Assembly: GCF_030696885.1 (NCBI RefSeq)
Contig: NZ_JAUYRI010000030.1
Span: 1 to 36,061, forward strand
Origin: Thiobacillus sp.
GTDB lineage: Bacteria > Pseudomonadota > Gammaproteobacteria > Burkholderiales > Thiobacillaceae
Direction of reading: 5' to 3'
Length of the DNA stretch: 36,061 nt
Positions 15,684 through 23,311 of the stretch are shown here, in pieces; the stretch's first letter is position 1; each line of letters begins with the position of its first letter. The notes beneath the pieces were generated by a model that did no database searches, was not told the origin of the DNA, and saw only the letters and a program-made list of their open reading frames with translations. The position numbers and the translations under genes are program-made.

Positions 15684-17898
15684 ACAGAAATTCGATGACC
15701 TGCCCGAAGCTTAACCCGGCATCGTTCACCGGAAGCCGTTCCGGCAGATGGACACGGAAACCGGCGGCTTCGAGCCGCGCGATCGCGGCTTCGGCCAGCA
15801 GGCGATTCTGGAACACGCCGCCGGTGAGGCCGACGGAATCGATGCCGGTTTGCGCGCGCAATTGCTGCGCCTGCTCGACCAATGCCTGCGCCAGGCTGAG
15901 ATGAAAGCGGGCTGCGCGTTCGGATTGCGGGCGGGTGGCGTCGGCGAGCATCGGCAACAGCGGCGCCCAGTCGCTGCGCCAGATCCCGGCCGGGTCGCGT
16001 TCGAGCGGCAACGGGACGGCGTCGCCGTCGCCGCTGGCGATCGCTTCCAGCCGCATCGGCCCTTCGCCCTCGAAGCTGGCGTGGGTGCAGACGCCGCACA
16101 GCGCCGCCGCCGCATCGAACAGGCGGCCGACCGAGGAACTGGCCGGGCTGTTGAGCCGGGCTGACCAGGCCTGATGCAGCGCGTCCGGCGCAAAGGGCGC
16201 GGGCTGGCCGGTTTCCCACAACAGCGCCGCCGCCGCCCGCCATGGCTCGCGCCCAGCCTTGTCGCCGCCGGGCAGACGGAACGGCCTGAACGAGGCGGCG
16301 CGCTGCCAGCGGCCGGGCGCGCCGGTAAAGGCTTCGCCACCCCACAGGGTTTGATCAGCGCCCAAGCCGACGCCGTCCCAGGCGAACACGATCCATGCGT
16401 TCACGTCCGGAACTTCCCAGGCCAGCGCCGAGGCATGGGCGGGGTGGTGCCCGATTTCGGTCAGCGGCAAGCCGCTGTCGCGGGCAAAGCGGCGATAGCC
16501 GTAGCCGGGATGACGATCCACCAGGATGCGCGCGACCTGCACCTGATACAACTGCTGCAGGTCGGCCGCCACCTGCGCCAGCGTATCCAGGCTGCGCACG
16601 GTGTCGAGTTCGCCGATATGCGGCGAGACGACGGCGCGCATGCCCCAGGCAAGACACACGGTGTTTTTCATGTGACTGCCCAACGCCAGCACAGGCGTCG
16701 GCAGCGCGGCCGGCAGCGCGAACTCCAGCGGCGCATTGCCGCGCCCCAGCCGAAGCGGGCGCGGCACGCCGGCAATGACGCGAACCACCGGATCGTCGGC
16801 CGGCCGCACGATAGGACGATCGTGGTGTAGAAAAGCGTCGGCGATAGGGGCGAGCCGGGTTTGCGCTTCGTGCGCGTCGGTCAGCACCGGTTCGCCGGAC
16901 AGGTTGCCCGAGGTGGCCACCAGCGGCCCGCCAAAATCGGCAAGCAACAGCGCATGCAGCGGCGAGTAGGGCAGCAGGCAGCCGACTTCCGCAAGGCCGG
17001 GGGCCAGCAGTTCGGAAAGACCGGCACCGGTGCGTTTCGGCAGCAGCACAATGGGGCGTTCGGGCGCGGCGAGCCGCGTTTCGATGTCAGGCGTGGTTTC
17101 AACAACGTCGCGCAAGGCCTTGATATCGCGCAGCATGATGGCCAGCGGTTTGGACGGTCGCGGCTTGCGCGCGCGCAGGGTGGCCACGGCCTGATCGTTG
17201 CGCGCATCGCACATCAGGTGATACCCGCCGACGCCTTTGACCGCAACGATTTTTCCCGCGCGCAGCGCGGCGGCGGTGGCCGCGAGCGCGCCTTCATCCC
17301 CCTCATGCGTCACCCCGTCCGCGACGAACCGCAGGTGCGGACCGCACACCGGGCAGGCGATCGGCTCGGCGTGAAAGCGGCGATCGAGCGGGTTTTCATA
17401 TTCGCGTTGGCAGTCCGGGCACAGCGGGAAGTCGCGCATCGCCGTGTTGGGCCGGTCGTAGGGCAGGGCGATGATCAGGGTGTAGCGCGGACCGCACTGG
17501 GTGCAGTTGATGAAGGGATAGCGGTGGCGGCGGTTGGCCGGGTCGTGCAGTTCGGCCAGGCAGTCGGCGCAGACGAAACCGTCTGCGGGTAAATGAATGT
17601 CGGCTTCGCTGCCCGACTGGCTTTCGAGGATGGAAAATGCTTCGGCGTATTCGGGCTCGCAGGTGGCGACGGCAAGCGGACCGGGGGCCGACAGCGGCGG
17701 CGCCTCGGCGAGCAACGCGTCGCTGAAACGCTGCAGTTGCGTCAACTCGCCTTCGGCGTGGATTTCCACTGAACCGTCGACGTTGCGCACCCAGCCGGTG
17801 ATGCCATGCAGATGCGCCAGGCGGTAGACGAAGGGCCGGAAGCCCACGCCCTGCACCCGGCCGCTGATCGATATGCGCTGAGCGGCGCAGTCAGGCAT
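15676..17898 (-). CDS. hypF: Carbamoyltransferase HypF
   Basis: HypF makes carbamoyl-adenylate from carbamoyl phosphate and transfers the carbamoyl group to HypE. The 740-residue protein shows the full domain order. An acylphosphatase domain (about 1-92; GRVQGVGFRPFVYRLA) is followed by two zinc-finger pairs (CADC, CTQC, CPDC, CPVC at about 109-185). Then come a YrdC-like domain (about 200-380; KIVAVKGVGGYHLMCDA) and a Kae1-like carbamoyltransferase domain (about 390-740; VDRHPGYGYRRFA, EIGHHPAHASA, GLTGGVFQNRLL). The length is normal. The start ATG at 17898 overlaps the hypD stop by 8 nt, indicating coupled translation. Confidence 0.97.
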   Translation of the reverse strand: MPDCAAQRISISGRVQGVGFRPFVYRLAHLHGITGWVRNVDGSVEIHAEGELTQLQRFSDALLAEAPPLSAPGPLAVATCEPEYAEAFSILESQSGSEADIHLPADGFVCADCLAELHDPANRRHRYPFINCTQCGPRYTLIIALPYDRPNTAMRDFPLCPDCQREYENPLDRRFHAEPIACPVCGPHLRFVADGVTHEGDEGALAATAAALRAGKIVAVKGVGGYHLMCDARNDQAVATLRARKPRPSKPLAIMLRDIKALRDVVETTPDIETRLAAPERPIVLLPKRTGAGLSELLAPGLAEVGCLLPYSPLHALLLADFGGPLVATSGNLSGEPVLTDAHEAQTRLAPIADAFLHHDRPIVRPADDPVVRVIAGVPRPLRLGRGNAPLEFALPAALPTPVLALGSHMKNTVCLAWGMRAVVSPHIGELDTVRSLDTLAQVAADLQQLYQVQVARILVDRHPGYGYRRFARDSGLPLTEIGHHPAHASALAWEVPDVNAWIVFAWDGVGLGADQTLWGGEAFTGAPGRWQRAASFRPFRLPGGDKAGREPWRAAAALLWETGQPAPFAPDALHQAWSARLNSPASSSVGRLFDAAAALCGVCTHASFEGEGPMRLEAIASGDGDAVPLPLERDPAGIWRSDWAPLLPMLADATRPQSERAARFHLSLAQALVEQAQQLRAQTGIDSVGLTGGVFQNRLLAEAAIARLEAAGFRVHLPERLPVNDAGLSFGQVIEFLFE

Positions 17899-18988
17899 CG
17901 ACGGCTACGCGCACGCCGCCTGCCCACCAGATGCGGCAGGCGCCTTCGTCCGACACCATGCAGGGGCCGACCGGGTTGCGCGGCGTGCACGCCTTGCCAT
18001 AGATGCGGCACTGGTTCGGGTAGATTTTCCCGAGTACGACCTGCGCGCAATCGCAGCCGGGCGGCATTTCGCCGGCGCGGCGGCGTTCAGGATCAGCATG
18101 GTCCGGAAACAGCAGGCGCGCGTCGTGTTTTGCGAAGGCGGGTTTCAGTGCGTAGCCCGAGTTGGGGATGATGCCGATGCCGCGCCAGTTGGCGTCGACG
18201 ACGGCCAGCGTTTCATCGAGCAGGCGGCGGCCGGTCGGGTTGCCGCCGGGATGCGCGACTTCACGATAGCAGTTGTCGAGAAAACGCTCGCCACTTTTGA
18301 GCTGGCGCAGCACCGAATAGAACGACGCCAGCAGGGATTCAGTGCCGAAGCCGGCGACCGCGGCGGGAATCTCGTGGCGATCGACGACGAAGGTCCATTC
18401 TTCCGGCCCCATCACGGTGGAGACGTGGCCGGGCGCAACCAGCGCGTCGAAGCCGGGGGCACCCGAGTCGAGCAGCATGGCCACCGCCGGCCAGGTCAAC
18501 CGGCCGGACAGCAGGATCGAGAGATTGTCCGGAATGCCTTCGGCCAGCATCGCCGCGACCGGCGCGGTCGTCGTCTCGAAGCCGGCAGCGAAGAACACCA
18601 CCGGGCGATCGGGATTCTCCTGCGCAATTTTTCGTGCATCGAGTGGGCTGGCGATCGGGCGCACGTCGGCGCCGGCCGCCTGCGCCTCGGCGAGGGAACG
18701 CACCTCGCCCTTTTTCACGTTGACCGGCACCCGCAGCATGTCGCCGAAGGCGACCAGGATCACCTTGTCCTGCAGCGCGAGCTGGATCGCCTGGTAGACA
18801 TCCTCTTCCGGACACACGCAGACCGGGCAGCCGGGGCCCGGCACCAGTTCGATCCATTTCGGCAGCGCGCCGCGCAGACCGGCGTGGGTGATCGAGCGCT
18901 CGTGGCCGCCGCACACGTTCATGATCTTGATCGTGCGGTCGAACTCGAGGGCATGGAGTTTCTCCAGCCAGGCGCGGGCTTCATCCAT
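17891..18988 (-). CDS. hypD: Hydrogenase maturation protein HypD
   Basis: HypD is the iron-sulfur scaffold on which, with HypC, the Fe(CN)2CO moiety of the hydrogenase is assembled. The 365-residue protein contains the HypD signatures NVCGGHE, PGPGCPVCVCP and FFAAGFETTTAP. The C-terminal [4Fe-4S] cysteine set reads CDCAQVVLG, YPNQCRIYGKACTPRNPVGPC and GACRIWW. I set the start at the ATG at 18988 (MDEARAWLEKLHALEFDR), which shares its A with the hypB stop (TGATG). The frame stays open further upstream but only as a shadow of hypB. It is the fourth gene of the hyp cluster. Confidence 0.96.
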   Translation of the reverse strand: MDEARAWLEKLHALEFDRTIKIMNVCGGHERSITHAGLRGALPKWIELVPGPGCPVCVCPEEDVYQAIQLALQDKVILVAFGDMLRVPVNVKKGEVRSLAEAQAAGADVRPIASPLDARKIAQENPDRPVVFFAAGFETTTAPVAAMLAEGIPDNLSILLSGRLTWPAVAMLLDSGAPGFDALVAPGHVSTVMGPEEWTFVVDRHEIPAAVAGFGTESLLASFYSVLRQLKSGERFLDNCYREVAHPGGNPTGRRLLDETLAVVDANWRGIGIIPNSGYALKPAFAKHDARLLFPDHADPERRRAGEMPPGCDCAQVVLGKIYPNQCRIYGKACTPRNPVGPCMVSDEGACRIWWAGGVRVAVDA

Positions 18989-19794
18989 CAGGCGGTGACG
19001 CTGTGATATTTCATGCCGTCGGACTGGATCGCCGGCCGCCGTGACTGGCCCTGCGCCACGCGCGCACGCTGGGCGGCGAGCTGCGCGCGCAGCCAGGCCA
19101 GCCACGCGTCCATGCCCAGGTCCTTGCGCGCAGACAGCCGCATCACCGGCGCCGGATTGGCCAGATTGCGCAGATGCGCTTCGGCCTTGTCACACTCGAA
19201 GTCGTCGAGCACCGCCAGCAGATCGGTTTTGGTCAGCAGCATGGCATCTGCCGCGCGGAACATCACCGGGTACTTGGCCGGCTTGTCATCGCCCTCGGTG
19301 ACCGAGAGCAGGGTGACGTTGAGGTGCTGGCCGAGGTCGAAGCTCGCCGGGCAGACCAGGTTGCCGACGTTCTCGATGAACAGGATGTCGACGCCGTCGA
19401 GGCTCATCTGATGCAACGCGTCGTGCACCAGATGGGCGTCGAGGTGGCAGGCGGTGCCGGTGACGATCTGGTGCGCCTGCACGCCCTTGGCGCGGATGCG
19501 CTCGGCGTCGTTCTCGGTTTCGAGGTCGCCCTCGATCACGGCGCAGGTGAATTCGTCCTTGAGCGCAACGAGCGTGGCTTCCAGCAGCGCGGTCTTGCCG
19601 GACCCGGGCGAGGACATCAGGTTAATCGCCAGGATGCCACGGCGGTCGAAGTGCTCGCGGTTGTGCACAGCCTGGTCGTCGTTCTTCGCCAACAGACCTT
19701 TCAGCACGGATACGGCGGTCGCGCCTTTGGGGACAGGTTTGAAGGCGAGGTGCTTGTTGCCGGGAGTGAGGTTGCAGCCGCAGGTGTCACACAT
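18988..19794 (-). CDS. hypB: Hydrogenase nickel incorporation GTPase HypB
   Basis: HypB is the GTPase that, with HypA, inserts nickel into the hydrogenase large-subunit precursor. The 268-residue protein starts with MCDTCGC, the N-terminal high-affinity Ni motif C-x2-C-x-C. The GTPase domain has the P-loop SSPGSGKTALLEA (about 61-73), a metal/switch region DLETENDAERI, CHLDAHLVHDAL, and the guanine-specificity TKTD. There is no histidine-rich run between the N-terminal motif and the GTPase domain, so it does not look like a nickel-storage HypB. It is separated from hypA by only 37 bp, which contain a heptamer repeat array. Confidence 0.96.
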   Translation of the reverse strand: MCDTCGCNLTPGNKHLAFKPVPKGATAVSVLKGLLAKNDDQAVHNREHFDRRGILAINLMSSPGSGKTALLEATLVALKDEFTCAVIEGDLETENDAERIRAKGVQAHQIVTGTACHLDAHLVHDALHQMSLDGVDILFIENVGNLVCPASFDLGQHLNVTLLSVTEGDDKPAKYPVMFRAADAMLLTKTDLLAVLDDFECDKAEAHLRNLANPAPVMRLSARKDLGMDAWLAWLRAQLAAQRARVAQGQSRRPAIQSDGMKYHSVTA

Positions 19795-19805
19795 TTTTTG
19801 GGGCC

Positions 19806-19854
19806 AGGATCTAGGAGTTAGGAAATAGGGGTCAGGGGTCAGGGGTCAGGGAAG
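19806..19854. repeat. Seven-unit degenerate heptamer array at the hypA/hypB junction
   Basis: Seven consecutive 7-bp units of the form AGGNNNN run without a phase break from 19806 to 19854. The three central units (19827-19847) are identical AGGGGTC; the outer ones differ only in the four variable bases. The hypA stop codon (19832-19834) lies inside the array, so the last residues of HypA are encoded by it. Confidence 0.85.
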
Positions 19855-20200
19855 GCGTGGTTTCGAGTTCGACGCTTTCGAGCAGGAGTTCGTCGCCGGA
19901 AACGACCTGGGTGTGCCAGTCGCCGCAGGCGCCGCAGACGAGACGGTTCATCGCGGCATCGGTCTCGGCACCGCAGGTCTGGCAATGCACCTGGATCGGC
20001 GCGTGGATGAATTCGAGCGCGGCATGTTCCATGCGGCTGCCGGCAGCGGCCAGGGGAAACGCACTGGCAAGGAGCTCGGGCACCACGCCGGCCAGGGGGC
20101 CGATACGCACGCGGATCATGCAGGCCTGCGCCGCATTGTGCTGATCGATCACGGCGTCGACCTGTTCGACCAATGCCTGGGCGACAGCCAACTCATGCAC
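19832..20200 (-). CDS. hypA: Hydrogenase nickel incorporation protein HypA
   Basis: HypA is the zinc-containing nickel chaperone acting with HypB. The 122-residue protein begins MHELAVAQALVEQV, where His2 is the essential nickel ligand. This fixes the start as the GTG at 20200, a non-ATG start overlapping the hypC stop by 8 nt. The zinc site is two C-x2-C pairs, Cys73/Cys76 (CQTC) and Cys89/Cys92 (CGAC). The C-terminal tail TTPSLTPDP is longer than usual and is encoded by the heptamer repeat array, so it may vary in length between strains. It is the second gene of the hyp cluster. Confidence 0.94.
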   Translation of the reverse strand: MHELAVAQALVEQVDAVIDQHNAAQACMIRVRIGPLAGVVPELLASAFPLAAAGSRMEHAALEFIHAPIQVHCQTCGAETDAAMNRLVCGACGDWHTQVVSGDELLLESVELETTPSLTPDP

Positions 20201-20423
20201 CGCTTTCCTCCAGAATCTGGTCCAGCAGTTCCCAGGTGGTGCGGGCATCCGACTCGGCGATTTTCTGGATGGCATAGCCGACGTGCACCATGACGAAGTC
20301 GCCGACCGCGGGTGGCGCGTCCTGCATCATGAAAAGACTGACATCGCGCCATACGCCCTTGGCCTGGCAACGGGCGGTAAAGCCTTCGATCGATTCGATC
20401 TGCATCGGAATGGCAAGGCACAT
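20193..20423 (-). CDS. hypC: Hydrogenase maturation chaperone HypC
   Basis: HypC is a small chaperone that carries the Fe(CN)2CO unit with HypD and delivers it to the large subunit. The 76-residue product starts MCLAIPMQIESIEG; Cys2 after Met1 is the essential ligand. I therefore set the start at the ATG at 20423 rather than the in-frame ATG at 20441, which would bury the cysteine. The segment GDFVMVHVGYAIQKI is the family's conserved core. It is first in the minus-strand hypCABDFE cluster, divergent from the hydrogenase genes. No strong Shine-Dalgarno is visible. Confidence 0.94.
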   Translation of the reverse strand: MCLAIPMQIESIEGFTARCQAKGVWRDVSLFMMQDAPPAVGDFVMVHVGYAIQKIAESDARTTWELLDQILEESGA

Positions 20424-20573
20424 AAGCGGCAACCGGAACATGAACGCAATTCAGTATATGTGATTTGCGGGCCCCGCGTCCGCTCATGAATATTACGAAA
20501 TTTTTATGGATAAACAGAAGCTTGAGTGAATTCCTCAGTTGTTATTCGAATTGACCACTGGTAGATTGAGACT
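20424..20573. promoter_or_regulatory. Divergent hyp / hydrogenase control region
   Basis: These 150 bases must hold the promoters for hypCABDFE (minus) and for the hydrogenase genes (plus). The stretch 20485-20570 is AT-rich against a GC-rich background. I see no convincing FNR, sigma-54 or other named site; the assignment is from gene arrangement. Confidence 0.5.
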
Positions 20574-21047
20574 ATGAAAATGCTTGTGCTCGGCATCGGC
20601 AACACCCTGCTCACCGACGAAGGCATCGGTATTCATGTGCTGCAGGCGCTGGCGCCCGAGTTGGCAAATTGGACCGATGTCACCCTGCTCGACGGCGGTA
20701 CGCTGTCGTTCACTCTGGCGGGACCGATCGAGGATGCCGATGCGCTGATCGTCGTCGATGCTGCCAATATCAAAAAACAGCCGGGTGAATGGGTGCTGCT
20801 GAAAGGGGAGGAAATGGACGCATTTCTGATGAGCAATCGCAAGGCCACGGTGCATGAGGTGGGGCTGACCGATCTGCGCGCCATCGCCCTTCTGGCCGGA
20901 CACTGGCCCGACAAGCGCGCGATGCTGGCGATCCAGCCCGACGTCATCGATTGGGGCGAACTGCCCACCCCGGCCGTTGCCGCTGCCATTCCCCCCGCCT
21001 GTGCGGCGATCATTGAACAACTCCAGGAATGGCAGCATGTCGCTTGA
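20574..21047 (+). CDS. hupD: Hydrogenase maturation endopeptidase (HyaD/HupD family)
   Basis: This 157-residue protease removes the C-terminal peptide of the nickel-loaded hydrogenase large subunit. It begins with the family signature MLVLGIGNTLLTDEGIG. The three nickel-sensing residues are in place: Glu16, Asp62 (IVVDAA) and His94 (ATVHEVGL). The expected substrate is HynL (24579-26369), whose C-terminus has the DPCIACAVH motif followed by a 15-residue extension. The start is the ATG at 20574. The stop overlaps the next gene by 11 nt. Its position upstream of the structural genes is unusual but common in Isp-type loci. Confidence 0.95.
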   Translation: MKMLVLGIGNTLLTDEGIGIHVLQALAPELANWTDVTLLDGGTLSFTLAGPIEDADALIVVDAANIKKQPGEWVLLKGEEMDAFLMSNRKATVHEVGLTDLRAIALLAGHWPDKRAMLAIQPDVIDWGELPTPAVAAAIPPACAAIIEQLQEWQHVA

Positions 21048-21453
21048 CGCCATCCCCATACACGTCATCAACGCACCGCCGATCGAAGCCGGCCTGACCG
21101 GCAATGCGCCGCCGCTGCTGCGCGAACTGGCCGAACAGGTGAAGCGCCTGCTCGCCACCGGCGAAGCCTCGGCTATCGATCTTTCGGCCTTGCCGCTGAC
21201 ACCGGCCGATCTCGACTGGCTGCGCGAAAAACTGGGCGCCGGAGAAATCAGCGTCACCCTGCAGGCCAACGGCGAGTCCACGCTGAACGAGACTGCCTGC
21301 CCCGGCGTCTGGTGGGTGACGCATCACAACGAACGGGGCGCAGTCACTTCACAGCTCATCGAGGTGGCCTTGGTGCCTGAACTGGTGAAGGCCCACCCCC
21401 AGGATGTACAAATAGGATACGAATATCTTGAATTAGTGCTTTCCGACCTCTAA
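21037..21453 (+). CDS. HupH/HyaF-type hydrogenase accessory protein (C-terminal-domain length)
   Basis: This 138-residue protein matches the HupH/HyaF C-terminal domain: LLRELAEQVKRLLATGEASAIDLSALPLTPAD, then ITVTL-like strands (GEISVTLQANGES) and CPGVWWVTHHNERG. Full-length HupH/HyaF proteins are about twice this size, so only one domain is present. In uptake hydrogenases HupH-type proteins act in small-subunit or pre-hydrogenase maturation; I infer the same here. The ATG at 21037 overlaps the protease stop by 11 nt. It is followed by a 76-bp spacer with a good ribosome-binding site for hynS. Confidence 0.82.
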   Translation: MSLDAIPIHVINAPPIEAGLTGNAPPLLRELAEQVKRLLATGEASAIDLSALPLTPADLDWLREKLGAGEISVTLQANGESTLNETACPGVWWVTHHNERGAVTSQLIEVALVPELVKAHPQDVQIGYEYLELVLSDL

Positions 21454-21529
21454 GCTGAATCGGAAGCCAGGACGAATTAAGGAGCGGCTTTTCAAGGCGG
21501 TGGTGTTACACGTTTAGGAGACAAGCATC

Positions 21530-22609
21530 ATGCAGGGTCCGTTGATCGACACACTTGCGCGGCAGGGCATCACCCGCCGAACCTTTCTCAAATACTGCAC
21601 GACGCTGGCCTCTATGATGGCACTGCCACCCGCGGCCGGGCTTGCCATGGCCGAGGCGATGGCTGCAGCGCGACGTCCCTCGGTGATCTGGCTGCCGTTC
21701 CAGGAATGCACCGGCTGCACCGAGTCGATCACCCGATCGCACTCGCCCACGCTGGAAGGCATGATCTTCGACATGATCTCGCTCGACTATCAGGAGACGC
21801 TGATGGCCGCAGCCGGGCATCAGGCCGAGGAGGCCTTGCAAGCCGCGATGAAGGAGAACGCAGGCAAGTATCTCCTGATCGTCGACGGCTCGATTCCGCT
21901 CGACATGGACGGTGCCTATTCCTGCATCGGCGGCCGCTCCAACGTGGAGATTCTGAAGGAAGCCGCAGCGGGCGCGGCGGCCATCGTGGCGATGGGTTCC
22001 TGTGCCGCCTTCGGCGGCATCCCGAAAGCCAACCCTAACCCGACCGGCGCGGTGTCGGTGTCCGACATCATCAAGGACAAGCCCATCGTCAACATTCCCG
22101 GCTGCCCGCCAATCCCGGTGGTGATGACTGGCGTGCTGGCGCACTACCTCACCTTCGGGAGCCTGCCGGAACTCGACGACAAGGGCCGGCCCAAAGCCTT
22201 CTTCGGCGAAACCATCCACGACCGCTGCTACCGCCGTCCGTTCTACGACCAGGGCAAGTTCGCCAAGACCTTCGACGATGAAGGCGCACGGATGGGCTGG
22301 TGCCTGTTCGAACTGGGCTGCAAGGGCCCGGTGACCTACAACGCCTGCGCCACGGTGAAGTGGAACGGCGGCACCTCGTGGCCGGTGGAATCCGGGCATG
22401 GCTGTCTCGGCTGTTCCGAACCCGATTTCTGGGACGCCGGCGGCTTCTACAAGGCGCTGTCGGTGCCGGCCGACCCGCTCGAGTTCGGTGCCGCCGCGGC
22501 CGTGGTGGGCGCAGGTGCAGGGGTGGCGGTCAGTTTCGCCAACCGCGCCAAAAAGCGCGCCGCCAAGGCGGCGCATCAAACCACTACGCTGGCTGACCTG
22601 GAGAAATAA
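21530..22609 (+). CDS. hynS: Isp-type [NiFe] hydrogenase small subunit, Tat-exported
   Basis: This 359-residue iron-sulfur subunit conducts electrons from the NiFe site. A Tat signal (ITRRTFLKYC, 14-23) precedes the mature chain, so the enzyme is assembled and then exported. Proximal-cluster ligands are Cys60 and Cys63 (ECTGCTES), GSCAAFGG and the GCPP cysteine. The distal and medial sets are HDRCYRRPF, GWCLFELGCKGP and GHGCLGCSEPDFW. The proximal motif is C-T-G-C and the later position reads G-S-C-A-A-F-G-G, so the two extra cysteines of O2-tolerant 6-Cys enzymes are absent. A hydrophobic C-terminal helix (about 322-342) anchors it in the membrane. It leads the hynS-isp1-isp2-hynL cluster; the ribosome-binding site is AGGAG at 21517-21521. 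Confidence 0.95.
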   Translation: MQGPLIDTLARQGITRRTFLKYCTTLASMMALPPAAGLAMAEAMAAARRPSVIWLPFQECTGCTESITRSHSPTLEGMIFDMISLDYQETLMAAAGHQAEEALQAAMKENAGKYLLIVDGSIPLDMDGAYSCIGGRSNVEILKEAAAGAAAIVAMGSCAAFGGIPKANPNPTGAVSVSDIIKDKPIVNIPGCPPIPVVMTGVLAHYLTFGSLPELDDKGRPKAFFGETIHDRCYRRPFYDQGKFAKTFDDEGARMGWCLFELGCKGPVTYNACATVKWNGGTSWPVESGHGCLGCSEPDFWDAGGFYKALSVPADPLEFGAAAAVVGAGAGVAVSFANRAKKRAAKAAHQTTTLADLEK

Positions 22610-22611
22610 GC

Positions 22612-23271
22612 ATGAACGAATTGCAATTTCTGACTTGGGTGCGCGGGCCGGGGCTCGACATCGCCGTAGGCATTTTCGTGCTGGGCGTGCTGTGGCGCCT
22701 GTTCGAGATCTACTCGCTCGGCCGCAAGAAGGATCTGGCCGCGCCGCGCCATGCGGCCGGTGCGTCGGGTCTTCATACCGTGTTTCGGCGTTCGATCCCC
22801 CCGCCCGGTGGGGTGAAGCGCTCGCCGGTGAGTTACATCGGCGGCTACATTTTCCACATCGGGCTGGCGATCGTCGTGTTCGGGTTCGCACCGCATATCC
22901 TGCTGATCAAGAATCTAACCGGCCTGTCCTGGCCCGGGCTGCCATCGCAGTTCATCGACCTGGCCGCCGTGGTGACGATGGCGGCGATGGTGGTGGTGCT
23001 GGTCGACCGCATCAACAAGCCGGTCAAGCGCTTTCTCAGCACCTTCGGGGACTGGTTCACCTGGACAGTGACCTTCCTGCCGGTGCTGACCGGCTGGCTG
23101 GCGGTTCAGCACCTGCTGCTGCCCTATACGACGATGTTGGCGCTGCACATCCTGTCGGTGGAAATCCTGCTGATCGTACTGCCGTTCACCAAGCTGTTCC
23201 ACGCCTTCACGCTGTTCGGCTCGCGCTGGTACAACGGCAAGGTTAACGGCCAGAGGGGGGTGCCCGTATGA
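22612..23271 (+). CDS. isp1: Isp1: NarI-like b-type cytochrome membrane subunit
   Basis: This 219-residue membrane protein has about five hydrophobic helices (about 14-32, 74-100, 111-130, 145-168, 173-200). It resembles the NarI/DsrM type of di-haem cytochrome b. Candidate haem ligands are the histidines in GYIFHIG, APHILL, VQHLLL, ALHILSVE and LFHAFTLF. It is encoded between the hydrogenase subunits, 2 bp after hynS. In Isp-type hydrogenases (for example Thiocapsa HynS-Isp1-Isp2-HynL) it links the periplasmic enzyme to the quinone pool and the cytoplasmic Isp2. Start at the ATG at 22612. Confidence 0.92.
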   Translation: MNELQFLTWVRGPGLDIAVGIFVLGVLWRLFEIYSLGRKKDLAAPRHAAGASGLHTVFRRSIPPPGGVKRSPVSYIGGYIFHIGLAIVVFGFAPHILLIKNLTGLSWPGLPSQFIDLAAVVTMAAMVVVLVDRINKPVKRFLSTFGDWFTWTVTFLPVLTGWLAVQHLLLPYTTMLALHILSVEILLIVLPFTKLFHAFTLFGSRWYNGKVNGQRGVPV

Positions 23272-23311
23272 ACAGGCAACCGATGTTCCTCGCATTCAGG
23301 GAGAACACACA

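Noticed and set aside
19806..19854. A CRISPR-like array
   Set aside because: Units are 7 bp with no spacers, and no cas genes are nearby.
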